This document shows positions 9,329 to 18,660 of a stretch of 25,750 nucleotides of DNA, one piece after another. A program made the translations under genes and the position numbers. The notes beneath the pieces are model-generated. The model saw nothing but the letters and a program-made list of their open reading frames with translations. It was not told the origin of the DNA and did not search any database. Positions within the stretch are counted from its first letter, which is position 1. Every line of letters starts with the position of its first letter. The DNA lies in assembly GCA_004325065.1 (NCBI GenBank), contig PITI01000068.1, positions 1-25,750 of the forward strand, written 5' to 3'. Origin of the DNA: Hamiltosporidium magnivora (lineage: Eukaryota; Microsporidia; Dubosqiidae).

Positions 9329-10504
9329 TTATTCTAAATTTTTAAAATATTTTGATGTTTTTTCTTCAAATACTATTTTCTTTTTTTTAAAATTTGTTTC
9401 TTTCTTTTTATTCTTAAGACTTATTCTTAAAATTGAATTTTCCTTGACATCTTGTTTTGGATCATTTAAATCATCATCGGATTCTGGTGTATCCATAAAA
9501 TCAGTCAAAACTCTTTTAGTTTCATTTTTAGATTCTGTATTTTTATACTTCAAAAGATTTTTAGTAGCAAATGTGTTTAAATTTTTAGAAAAAACATTAT
9601 TACCTATCAAATCCCCTAAGAAATATAAATTCGTTTCCAAAGGATTTAAATTGATTCTTTTTTGTTGAATTGGACAAAATACAACTTGGTGATTGAAAGT
9701 TTTTATTGCATTTTCCATTTTTTTAAGAAAATTTTCATCTAAATTTTTTTGTTTTAGAAAGCTTAATAATCCTTCCGAACCTATCTTTTTGAGTGTTTTA
9801 TAAGCAGTAATTACTCCCAAACCTTTTATCCCTTCTAAATAATCACATCCACTCATTATAGCAATTTTTTGAATATTTTCATAAAAAAATAAATCTTTCA
9901 CTTTCTTAAGAATTTCTCTTTCATATAAAGATACAAATTCACCATCAAATTTATATAAAATAGATGAACAACCATAAACAATAAAATCACTATCTTCTGT
10001 TAGAATACAATCTACAAATCCTATATTTTGTAAATAAGTAAGTTGTGCATCTGTTTCATAAGGTGAGATTATGAACTCAATATTCTCTTTTATTAATTCT
10101 TCGATTACATCATTAACCATTTCTCTTGTAACATTAACACATTGTTTCATAAGTTCTTTTGCTCTGGATATGTCATTTCTTTTAAGTGCATCCATAGCTT
10201 CTTGTTTAGCTTTCTGTTTTCTTTCTTGTCTAATATTCAATGTATGTTCCTTCATTGGTAAATGATCACCGTCAAATATTACTACTGGTATTATTTTATG
10301 ACTCAATATGGATTTTATTTTTGAAAGAAAAGCTTTAACATATCTTTTATTTGGAACATTATAGAATAAATCTTCTGCAATATAAGGAATTATCTGATAT
10401 AACCAGCAATGTCCATCGATTCCTATTCTTTTATTTTTGAAACATGAAATGTGTTTTCTTTGAAGGTGATTTTTTAATAAAGGAAGAAGTCCATTAATTC
10501 CCAT
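9329..10504 (-). CDS. EXO1: Exonuclease 1 (XPG/FEN1-family 5'-3' exonuclease)
   Basis: Exo1 degrades DNA 5' to 3' and cuts flaps in mismatch repair and double-strand-break end resection in the nucleus. The 391-aa product starts MGINGLLPLL, the XPG N-terminal motif. It keeps the metal-binding carboxylates at the family's own numbering: D30 in GIDGHCWL, D78 in FDGD, E150 and D152 in PYETDAQL, D171 and D173 in TEDSD, and the Asp of SGCDYLEG (D221). The helix-two-turn-helix GIKGLGVITAYKTLKK follows (225-240). PYE-x-DAQL-x-YL and NHQVVFCPIQQKR (271-283) are Exo1-like rather than FEN1-like. The enzyme core ends near residue 300, followed by about 90 acidic and then Lys-rich residues. The long tail that binds MLH1 and MSH2 in yeast and animals is missing, and I see no clear PCNA-binding box. 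The start is supported by the MGI motif and a CCC 7 nt upstream. Confidence 0.95.
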   Translation of the reverse strand: MGINGLLPLLKNHLQRKHISCFKNKRIGIDGHCWLYQIIPYIAEDLFYNVPNKRYVKAFLSKIKSILSHKIIPVVIFDGDHLPMKEHTLNIRQERKQKAKQEAMDALKRNDISRAKELMKQCVNVTREMVNDVIEELIKENIEFIISPYETDAQLTYLQNIGFVDCILTEDSDFIVYGCSSILYKFDGEFVSLYEREILKKVKDLFFYENIQKIAIMSGCDYLEGIKGLGVITAYKTLKKIGSEGLLSFLKQKNLDENFLKKMENAIKTFNHQVVFCPIQQKRINLNPLETNLYFLGDLIGNNVFSKNLNTFATKNLLKYKNTESKNETKRVLTDFMDTPESDDDLNDPKQDVKENSILRISLKNKKKETNFKKKKIVFEEKTSKYFKNLE

Positions 10505-10511
10505 AATTATA

Positions 10512-10514
10512 GGG
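10512..10514 (-). promoter_or_regulatory. CCC start-proximal signal of EXO1
   Basis: On the minus strand CCC is followed by TATAATT and then the ATG at 10504, the same arrangement as at the other genes but with a 7-nt spacer. Confidence 0.5.
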
Positions 10515-11420
10515 TATTTAGTTTATATTAAAAGGCTTAAACGATTCTTGAAAAAATATTCAAATTAAAATAGCATTAAAAATATTTTATATTAGTTAGA
10601 AAAAAAATTTGACTGAAAACAAAGAAATGTTACATTCTGTTTTTTAAACTATGATTTTCTGTTATAATTCAAAGAAAAACACTAAATTTAAATTATTACT
10701 AAATTATAAATCAATAATAACTTAGTTCTAAATTATAATTTATTAGATCATATTATAAACAAATAGTAATATTATACTTTATGATTTATCGCACTATATA
10801 AAAATTTAATGTCCATCTTATATTTTTAAGTTAATGATAATAAGGTTATACTATTTTATACCCAGTTACTTTAATAGAATTTAAGCATTTAACTTGAATA
10901 AAATGAAACTAATAATTACTTAAAACTGTAAATCTCAGTATATTATGAAAAATCGAAAATTTAAATGTTTGAATACGATATTTAAACTTACTTTATTTTT
11001 AAGAATCTAAAATCATTAATGAAAACATCTGTATTTTACTTAAATATGGTTTTACAGAAAGTTTAACTCACATAAGAATAATTTAATACAATTTATTATT
11101 CATACTTAAAAATTTCTAATACAATTGTATTTATACTAGTGGTTTAAATTTAAGAAATAAAACAGAAGTGGCTAATATTTTGGGGACTAAATGATTCTTT
11201 TGGATAAAAAATATTTATGAATATTAGATGGCAAAACATTTGATTATTCACTAAATTTTAAAATTTTAGGCCGATTTATTTTGACAGGTTCCAAGAACAA
11301 AAATTTATTTAATTTTTTTTTCATATTGAATTAATTTTTAAAAACACATTGACTTATATATACTTTTTTTTATTTAGAATAGAATTATATTTTTGAAATA
11401 TTAATTGTTCTAATATTAAG
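10515..11420. other. AT-rich spacer without a gene
   Basis: Upstream flank of EXO1. It is very AT-rich with stops in all frames. I see no gene, RNA gene or repeat unit in it. Confidence 0.55.
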
Positions 11421-11596
11421 ATATGCTCCCCACTATGCCGGGAGCAGAATTAGCTTGGAGAATTCCCTGTTTGTAGTAAGAGGTGACTAAAAGAAATAGG
11501 GTTACCAGATTTTTTTAAGCCGATATCGGGAAATATGAGTAAAAAGTGCCAAAAAATCGGGATTTTCGATGAATGATCAGGGCAACCCCCCGGAAG
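11421..11596. mobile_element. Probable retroposon fragment, 5'-region type
   Basis: Base composition rises abruptly compared with the flanks. The segment contains GGAGAATTCCCTGTTTGTAG and then TAAGAGGTGACTAAAAG, a string I associate from memory with 5' parts of arthropod LINE or SINE elements. Shortly after come two short ATCGGGA-like repeats (around 11525 and 11559). No protein-coding frame is visible. The mariner-like element begins at its right edge, so the fragment may have been the insertion target. The family assignment needs a repeat-library comparison. Confidence 0.4.
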
Positions 11597-11598
11597 TA

Positions 11599-11808
11599 CC
11601 TAGTCTTGCCATAAGTTCTGTTTCAAAGAAGGGACATAAAGATATGTTAAAATAAATGCCAACTGAAACCTGCTACTGTTTATCTCAGATATGAAGCTAA
11701 GGATTATCAGTTCACAATTTTATAAATAAATTACTTTTTCCAGGAACTATGAGTACTTTATTTTCTATTGACACTTTTTCTTGTAACAGAACTTATGGCA
11801 GGACTAGG
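11599..11808. mobile_element. 210-bp mariner/Tc1-like non-autonomous element (MITE)
   Basis: Imperfect 25-bp terminal inverted repeats bound this segment. The left repeat (11599-11623) begins CCTAGTCTTGCCATAAGTTC and the right repeat (11784-11808) is its reverse complement with 23 of 25 matching positions. A TA dinucleotide abuts each end (11597-11598 and 11809-11810), the target duplication expected of IS630/Tc1/mariner transposons. The interior is non-coding and AT-rich with no transposase motif, so it would depend on an autonomous partner elsewhere. The near identity of the arms suggests it is fairly young compared with the decayed LINE sequence around it. Confidence 0.8.
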
Positions 11809-11929
11809 TATAATGTGAAAAAAAGGAAATGAAAATACTTACATTGTTTCTTTAAAAATAACTGTTAATTAAAGGTTTTTTATTTTTCATACTTTGATGA
11901 TGATTAAAGTTCTCATTTTACTTGATAAT

Positions 11930-12430
11930 TACTTATTGATTCCAGTAGAGTAAGTAGGTGTAGGCAGAGCAGGTGTAACACAGCGAAAAGATCACAAGCA
12001 ATTGAGACGAAAAAATAAGGGTGTCAATATTCAAGGTATCTGTTTGGTATACAGAAGAAACATTTCTTGGAACATCAGAGGGATGCAGATACTTCCGGTT
12101 TGCCTCCCAAGACCTCCTGACTTATATTTCCGAGCGTGGCCTTATAGGAATTATTAAATAGACTGTCAGATAATGAAACTGGGAAAATATCAGGACAGTG
12201 CGAGTCTCGACGGAACATTTCGTAAAGATCTAAAATTTAGGACATCTGGCAACTCTAAAAACGAACTGGTCTCAATGTTGGGGTTGGGCGTAGGGCTAAA
12301 AATCCACACAATAAAATCACCTTGTTACGAAACCCGAAAATGTAAAGACACCCATTAAAAAAGACAAATTAGTGGCATCGCTGTGAGAGTCTAAGGCTCG
12401 TCCAGGGCTGTAGTTCCGAGGATAAATAAA
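11930..12430 (+). mobile_element. LINE-like 5' region relic, copy 1
   Basis: This GC-richer block lies between very AT-rich flanks. Its right part (about 12284-12400) contains GGGCGTAGGGCTAAAAATCC, then CCTTGTTACGAAACCCGAAA, and reads like the leader that precedes ORFs in arthropod LINEs. It aligns in order with the minus-strand segment 18530-18653, which shows it is a dispersed repeat. A 61-codon frame at 12173-12358 crosses it but has no CCC signal or domain and I do not call it a gene. No endonuclease or RT motif follows downstream, so the element is truncated. Confidence 0.5.
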
Positions 12431-13312
12431 TAATATTAAGTTATGACAAAATTATTTTATCCAAAAAATTTTGAAGCCTGTAATATATATGAATTAGAAA
12501 TATTTTTTAATTACGTTTCGAAATCAATTTTAAGGATAATTATCAAATTTTTAATTATATATCAGATCTTGGTTAATTTAGTTTATAGGTGTAGATATTT
12601 ATTTTGTAGACTATAATTAAATCGATTCATCAAAAATTATTTGCATTCTTATTTGCAATTATTAGTCATATAATATGTTTGTAGAATGTGGTATTTATTA
12701 CACAGATGTTTTTTTTTTAAAACTCGTAATTATTCGAAAATTTAAAGGAGAAAGAAATACGGAAGCTACAAAAAATCTAGCCTTTTTAAATATTCTATCA
12801 CCAATTTGACTTTTAGTCGAAGAATGAATCATCCTCATTTCATATATTTCAAAAATAATACATAACACAGAACTAAAAAAATCGATATAAAATGCCACAT
12901 TTACTAACCATTAAAAGAAAATTGATTAAAATATCTAAAAAAAATAAATTATGAGTTACCTTCAATCAGTTAATAATTTAAATAATAGATCGAAGTGACA
13001 AAAAACATATGTTAAAGAATTATGATAAAATTAAAATATAATTTAAACTCAATATAATCATGTTATGATAAAAAAAATATGTCTCGAATATTTTTCTACA
13101 ATCGTTTTAAATGGGTCAACTTTTGAATCTCATCATTGATAATTAGATAATTTTCTTGTTATAAATGATCATCATATCAAAAAAATCATATTTAAGGAGT
13201 AATTGATACATTTCATAAATGTTTTTGATCATTAAAAAAAATATATTTGAGGGTGAAGTACCCATTTAGATTGAGTATGCCATATTTATATTTTTAGAGG
13301 TTTTCAAAAATA
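12431..13312. other. AT-rich spacer without a gene
   Basis: Between the LINE-like block and the membrane-protein gene. A 66-codon minus-strand frame at 12698-12898 begins at a non-ATG codon, has no CCC signal and no domain, and I reject it. Nothing else is visible. Confidence 0.5.
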
Positions 13313-13315
13313 CCC
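13313..13315 (+). promoter_or_regulatory. CCC start-proximal signal of the membrane-protein gene
   Basis: TACCC abuts the ATG at 13316 directly, the same five bases that precede the start of the 830-aa gene at 23064. Confidence 0.6.
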
Positions 13316-14266
13316 ATGATTGAGAATAAACGAGCGGTTATATATTCGTTTTTATTTGGATTTTCTTCTTCAATTTATTTAATTATTTTGCAATATCCTA
13401 TTAAAATGAATTACAACTCAATGATATATACACATATTTTATTTTTCTCCTTATTATCATTTATTTTGAATTTTATATCAAGAAATAGAAAAGTGACTAC
13501 ATTTATGCTAATACCATCAATTTTTTCAATATTTTATGGAATTTTAGATTATCTAATTATTCTATCGATCTGTAATAATTTGAAATACAAATCATATATT
13601 TATAATATTATATTTTTGAGTGTAATTTTATTTTGTGTGTTGATCATAACAATGAAATTATCATTAATGTCATTGCCTATAATTTTTATTAATCTATGCT
13701 TTCTACAACTAATTCTAAGATTAGAAATATTTGAAATCACTTCTACTGGCTTTGATTTAGCAAACATAGAGTTTGGATTAATCAAAAAAGAATATCCAAT
13801 GTATAATTTAGTTTTAGTATTAGGAATATTAATGAGATTTTTTAGTAGTAGAACAATGAAGCATTATTCTATTGATAGAAATTACGCAGTTTTAAGTGCC
13901 TTTTCTATGTTTACTTTATCATTGATAAGTGTTTTATATAATCATAAAGAATTTATTCAGGAATTTGAAATTATCTCAAATTGTATAGTAACCTATTCTT
14001 TTTCATTGTTTTTTGGTGCGATTTCATACTTTTTAATCACAACTCATGCAATGAAAATGGATTTTCATTACATTATAAGTTTCGAATGCGTTTTTTTAAT
14101 TTTAAGCCAACTGTTATTTAAATCTCTTCAAAATAATAGTTTTTTTGTAAAAAGTATCGTGGAAAAGAAACTTATTTCAATTTATTTTCCTTTTATGCTT
14201 ATACCTATTGTAACATTGATATTTATATATCTTCACAAGAAATATTATTACATTGAAGATCAATAA
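13316..14266 (+). CDS. Predicted ten-pass membrane protein, possibly a DMT-type transporter
   Basis: I do not recognise a specific family. The 316-aa product is strongly hydrophobic with about ten membrane segments: roughly residues 8-25, 34-54, 62-83, 92-113, 116-134, 162-176, 190-208, 222-243, 251-268 and 286-306. Only short loops separate them, and a basic tail follows (LHKKYYYIEDQ). Length and segment number match the drug/metabolite transporter superfamily, which includes nucleotide-sugar and triose-phosphate carriers, but I see no diagnostic motif, so the role is inference. The loop of about 25 residues at 136-161, containing GFDLANIEFGLIKKEYP, is the longest. The start is strongly supported by CCC directly before the ATG. 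The gene stands alone, with about 0.9 kb and 1.2 kb of gene-free DNA on either side. Confidence 0.8.
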   Translation: MIENKRAVIYSFLFGFSSSIYLIILQYPIKMNYNSMIYTHILFFSLLSFILNFISRNRKVTTFMLIPSIFSIFYGILDYLIILSICNNLKYKSYIYNIIFLSVILFCVLIITMKLSLMSLPIIFINLCFLQLILRLEIFEITSTGFDLANIEFGLIKKEYPMYNLVLVLGILMRFFSSRTMKHYSIDRNYAVLSAFSMFTLSLISVLYNHKEFIQEFEIISNCIVTYSFSLFFGAISYFLITTHAMKMDFHYIISFECVFLILSQLLFKSLQNNSFFVKSIVEKKLISIYFPFMLIPIVTLIFIYLHKKYYYIEDQ

Positions 14267-15457
14267 ACAATATAATTAATTGAGCAAATAAATATTATTA
14301 TTTACCAACGAAATTTTAGTCAAAAATGATTTTTTGTTTCTTTTAATAACAAAATCATAAACCTTATAGATTAGATTACCTTTCTATACGTTTAATAATA
14401 CAAAACATATTCAAGATAATATAAGAAATAAAAATAATTTTTATTTTTTTACTTAATACATTTTAGTAAACTTTATAGCTTTGCAAATTATTTATAATTT
14501 AATATTGAGCATAAAAAATAATTTAAAATGTCAGCCAATAATATTAAACTTATAACCTTTGAAATAGCGAATATAAATAAGTCTTTTTCATACAAATAAA
14601 ATTACTATTTTTGAAATTAAAAAACTCGATACCCATATATAAACATCTAGGTTTTATAAGTTTAGAAAAATTTAAGAAAAAATAATACTTCTCACTTGAA
14701 TCAATGAATAATTAGAAATTTGCTTATAATTTTACCTTCATCGTTTTAAAATACATCATATCCTTTAGATCCTACCTTAATATTCTAAAAATTATATACT
14801 TTTCGTTTAATTTTTTCTCTTATCTCACTATTTATTAAGTATTTTTATAGATTTTTCTAAAATTTCTAATTTTATATTTTTTTTCTAGTCAGATTACCTT
14901 TAATCATAAAAAGTCCATTTTATTACTATTTAACATAAAAATGTCTCAAATACTGTAGTGGTTGATAAAATATTATGGTGTAAGCGTTAACTGAATAAAA
15001 TTATCATACAGTTTTTTTCTTTCGTCTTTAATTATATTTGTAAGTATCTAATTACTAAAAATAAATTAAATTTATTCAAAATTATACTGATGAATCCTAA
15101 AGAAAAAGTAAAAATATTTGTAAACGAGAAATTATTTAAGAATCATTTAAAAAAAGGATTTTTTTACTTGAATTAACATATAAGTTTAATAAAAAAGCTT
15201 TCCTTAAATAAACAGTAAGACTAGGTTACCTTTGTAGTACCATGCAAGGCTATATTTTAAAACAAAGTATTAGTGAAAATTTGTAAATAATATGTAAATC
15301 TCAATGTTTAAGATATTAATTTATCTCTTTTACGTAGATTCAAGATGGAAAAAATTAATTATACAATAAATATTAAATATAAAAAAATTTGTGAAACCAA
15401 ATCAATTAATATACCTATAAAACCAAATAAAAACTATTTATTATATATTTAGATTCA
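14267..15457. other. AT-rich spacer without a gene
   Basis: Follows the membrane-protein stop and runs to the 3' end of the broken paralogue. Frames are full of stops and I see no RNA gene, repeat or transposon motif. Confidence 0.55.
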
Positions 15458-15985
15458 TTATAGAGAAAATAGAGATATTCTTGTATTTACTTTTTCGATT
15501 AAATCATCTGTAATTTCCATATTTAGTTCATTGGTTTCATAATTCTTAAAAATCGCTTGTTCTAATTTCAATAAAAATTCCCAAATATATTTTTCTATTG
15601 AAACGGGATTTGGAAAAGATTCTCCTGCTTTAGAATATTTATCAATCTTTTCTTTACGGGTTATAATATATATACCTTCACAAGACTCACTTAAAGAAGC
15701 ATAAAAAATATCGTGCTTCTTATCGAGAAAAACATGAGATAAATTTTTCAAGATAGAAAATATGTTTGTTAAATTCGAAAAAGTGAGTCGCAAAAGGTAA
15801 ATATTCAAGTCATTAAGATTCACTGCTTTTGCATAACAAACTATACCTATAAGAACTATGATTTTTCGATATCTAACATCATCTTCAATCTGAAATCTGG
15901 GACTTAAATTTAAAAAGAACATCGTATTCAATTGCGATTTAAATAATAAATATTCTTCAACTTCGTAGTTTTCTAAAGATAATTT
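15458..15985 (-). pseudogene. C-terminal half of a broken paralogue of the 830-aa protein
   Basis: This frame is open from 15985 down to the stop at 15458 and aligns with residues about 656-805 of the intact protein encoded at 20572-23064. EVEEYLLFKSQLNTMFFLNL matches IFEEYLLFRLQLNSMFILIL, YRKIIVLIGIVCYA matches IRKVIAILGITCFS, and IWEFLLKLEQAIFK matches IFKFLFKLEFEIFK near the end. The similarity extends upstream of the first in-frame ATG (15922), so that ATG is not the original start. It is the 3' part of the gene whose 5' part is 16006-16956. Between them the similarity passes through a third frame containing a stop, so at least two frame changes separate the halves. Sequencing errors in A/T runs are an alternative explanation. 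Confidence 0.75.
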
Positions 15986-16005
15986 TTATCTAAAATTTAA
16001 AATAT

Positions 16006-16956
16006 TTAAAATTTGATAAAAATAAGCTTTGCGGCAAAATTTTTAAACCCTAAAAGAATATTGTAAAAATTTTTTCTTAAGTTAAATATTTCAAAGTAAA
16101 AAATGTGATTGTCTAAATTATTTTTGGATTTATATCTACTTTCAAAATCATCCTGATCTTTTGGTAGAACCTTGATTATTTGTAGCGCAAATATTCTTAA
16201 AAGAAACGAAACATATATAAAATTATTTTGTCTGATTATATTAGAAATTTTCTCAGGATATAAAGTAAAAAAGAAAAAAACTTCTGATAAAACAGCAAAT
16301 CTAGAATTCTTTTTGATTAAACAAAGGCTATGATTTATATCCAATACTTTAGTGCGCTTAAGTATTTCTTTTCCTTTCGTTTTTTTAAAAAGATATTTTT
16401 CATATTCAATTATTTCTTGACAGAAGATATAAAGTTCAGTAAAATCAATCTTATTTTTAATCCCAAAATTTTTTACGTGATCTATTTTTTCTTTTAATTT
16501 CGAAAAGAAAGAGTCACTAGATGCTTTTTGGTAAACAATATCATCATTTCTAAAATTATTTGATTCTATTTTTAAATCCGGAATATCATGCACTACTTCA
16601 TTGAATTCATCTTGTATTTTACTTAAAACAGAAATTTTTATTTGATTATATTTAGGTTGATTGTAATCATTCCGAGGTGAAAGTATTTCATCTTTGCTTA
16701 AAAAGTCAAGAAATAAATTTATTTGGGATATATTTAAGTCAGATAAATATGAAAGATATTCATTACTTTTTTCATCTAAATTTAAGCTGATCTTTTTGGG
16801 AAAACGAGTTCTTAAACTGCGGTTCCCTTTCAAAAATGATTTTGTATTTTGTTTCAATATGCCACTTTTTTTTGAGTCTGAAGTGAAAGAATAAGAATCA
16901 TTATCTACAATACTCTCGCGATCCGACTGTAAGTGTCTTTTAGTAGGAAAAATCAT
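16006..16956 (-). CDS. N-terminal part of a paralogue of the 830-aa protein (truncated by frameshift)
   Basis: The function is unknown. The 316-aa product aligns with residues about 388-638 of the protein at 20572-23064. DDIVYQKASSDSF (138-150) matches DDIIYKTTNIDSF; LDINHSLCLIKKNSR (205-219) matches LDINHSLELIVKNSR; YVSFLLRIFALQIIKVLP (248-265) matches HVSFLLRIFALHIIKILP; FNLRKNFYNILLGFKNF (291-307) matches FNLRKIMYNIFLGIKEF. Its N-terminal extension is about 65 residues against nearly 390 in the large copy. The match stops at residue 308-310, where the frame runs into a stop while the rest of the homology continues in other frames to 15458. The upstream sequence is TTACC before the ATG, a weak form of the CCC signal. 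It may be a decaying gene, or it may still make a shortened helical protein. The predicted fold is all-helical, with no signal peptide or membrane segment. Confidence 0.7.
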   Translation of the reverse strand: MIFPTKRHLQSDRESIVDNDSYSFTSDSKKSGILKQNTKSFLKGNRSLRTRFPKKISLNLDEKSNEYLSYLSDLNISQINLFLDFLSKDEILSPRNDYNQPKYNQIKISVLSKIQDEFNEVVHDIPDLKIESNNFRNDDIVYQKASSDSFFSKLKEKIDHVKNFGIKNKIDFTELYIFCQEIIEYEKYLFKKTKGKEILKRTKVLDINHSLCLIKKNSRFAVLSEVFFFFTLYPEKISNIIRQNNFIYVSFLLRIFALQIIKVLPKDQDDFESRYKSKNNLDNHIFYFEIFNLRKNFYNILLGFKNFAAKLIFIKF

Positions 16957-18440
16957 GGTAATTATAAGAGTATCACTCCAAACTATTTTGGATTGTTTTC
17001 ATGATGAGGTAGATATTTTTTTCGACTTATAAACTGATCTTTTATAAATAGTAAATTGAAGAGTTTGTATTTTTTTTAGAATATGGGATCGATCAGTTTT
17101 AACGCATATGTTAAAGCAATTTGTGATTTTAAAGAAAATCAAGAATAATTTACCTCACTACCAGATTACTATAATCGCAGCCTCGATTTTTTGTCATCTT
17201 AATATATTTACAGCAATAAGCATTCTGATTTATTTTTAATCTCGCCGGTAAAATAGACATCATTCTTGGTTGTTTATTTTACCATTTTGAATTTCAACAA
17301 ATTAAAGATTGTTTTCAGGATTTTCATTATCTCGTATTAGCAATTTTTATAAAAAATAAAATTCTGGAACCGATGTAAATAGATACAAAATCTCCTATGA
17401 CAACGGATAAATGAACGGGCTTATTAAAAAGTAAGAGCACATAAAACAACAACATTTTGAGTCAATACAAAATGATAAAGCCTCTAAAAGGAGGTAATTG
17501 GAAGAAAAGGCTCATGCATTATGAGAGTTTATTCAAATTTAACATGAGAACTAATGAAGAGAAAGAAAATTAAATGTTCATCAAGAGTAAAGTAAAAATT
17601 ACATTTGATTTATACGCATCTGAAAAAGGAATTTTAGTTTTTATATTATACACAATTGAAATATAACAAAGTGCGCAAAATCATATGAGAAACGAAATAA
17701 ATTCGAACTGTAAAACATCATAAGAGAAAACCCGAAGGGCTATTTCTTTAAAACAGTTCAAGAAAAGCCCAGTGCTGAAAATAAGATTGTTTTTTAGACC
17801 GATACTAATAGAAAACATAGATTCATGATATTAAGTCGAGTTGATTGACATTTTGTCAGAATCCGAGGATTTTTTTAAACTTATTTTTATATATCAAAAT
17901 TAATTTACATATTTATTCTGCTTAGATATCTTAAAAGAAAAAATGAAGAAGAATTGGTCTAAATACATTCATATTTTTACCATTTTTGGTGCATCTACTA
18001 CTATGAAACATGATAATAGCAGAGAATGTACAGACAAAACAGATATAGAACTATGTAGCATGTGAATTAAGTAAATGATGATACATGCGAAGCCTGGTTA
18101 TTTTCAAAGTATAGGATACGCAGAACGTAAAAATATAAATGTAGAAATATACTTTCTCTTAGGCAGGAAGACAAAAATAGCAAAAGAAATCGAAATGCAT
18201 CATTTTTGCTAAGATTAGGGATAGAAACGCTCATTATAGTGGCATAAACTGCTGTTTTTATGTAGACATGTCTGGAAAAAATTAAAACCTAGTCTAAAAG
18301 AATATCGCTTCACAAAGTGTATACCAACCTAAATTGTGAGAAGAACCAAGAAAGGTATTAAAGGAGCAATCCAATTTATAATTATTAATAAGTTACACTA
18401 TTTTATGAATCAGTTAATATCAAAAATTTCAACATAACGA
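16957..18440. other. Spacer between tandem paralogues, no intact gene
   Basis: Many short frames, none with a CCC signal or recognisable domain. An open minus-strand stretch of about 85 codons lies near 18070-18330 (it includes KNDAFRFLLLFLSSCLRES), but it has no good start and resembles nothing I know. The base composition is slightly less AT-rich than the other spacers, which would fit decayed coding or transposon DNA (inference). Confidence 0.45.
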
Positions 18441-18529
18441 AAATGAAGTATCCTCGGTTTATAGCATTTTTTAATACCCAACCTAGTTATTTAACAAAGT
18501 TTCAAATTCATCTTCATCTTCGGAATGCT

Positions 18530-18655
18530 GCTCAACACGACTCTTGGTCGCCTTCTGTAATATCGATTACTGGTCTTTTTCTAGTGGGTATATTTAGTTT
18601 TTTCGGGTTTCGTACAAGGGTTTACGAGGTGGATTGTTAGCCGTACGGCTAACTC
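18530..18655 (-). mobile_element. LINE-like 5' region relic, copy 2 (inverted)
   Basis: Read on the minus strand this segment has GTACGGCTAACAATCCACC, then CCCTTGTACGAAACCCGAAA, AAATATACCCACTAGAAAAA and AAGAGTCG, in the same order as in copy 1 at 12284-12400 on the plus strand. Its outer end carries a perfect 18-bp palindrome, GTTAGCCGTACGGCTAAC (18636-18653). The plus-strand frame at 18443-18640 crosses it and is judged non-coding. The two copies are diverged and partial. Confidence 0.55.
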
Positions 18656-18660
18656 TAACC

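Noticed and set aside
12173..12358. A 61-codon plus-strand frame.
   Set aside because: It lies inside the dispersed LINE-like leader segment, whose second copy does not keep the frame open.
12698..12898. A 66-codon minus-strand frame.
   Set aside because: Its first codon is not ATG, the nearby ATG is in another frame, and there is no CCC signal or domain.
15982..16026. A spliceosomal intron joining the two halves of the smaller paralogue.
   Set aside because: There is no 5' splice site resembling GTAAGT at the break. The intervening bases still align with the homologue in another frame, so frameshifts fit better.
18443..18640. A 65-codon plus-strand frame.
   Set aside because: It is antisense to the second LINE-like leader copy and has no gene-like context.
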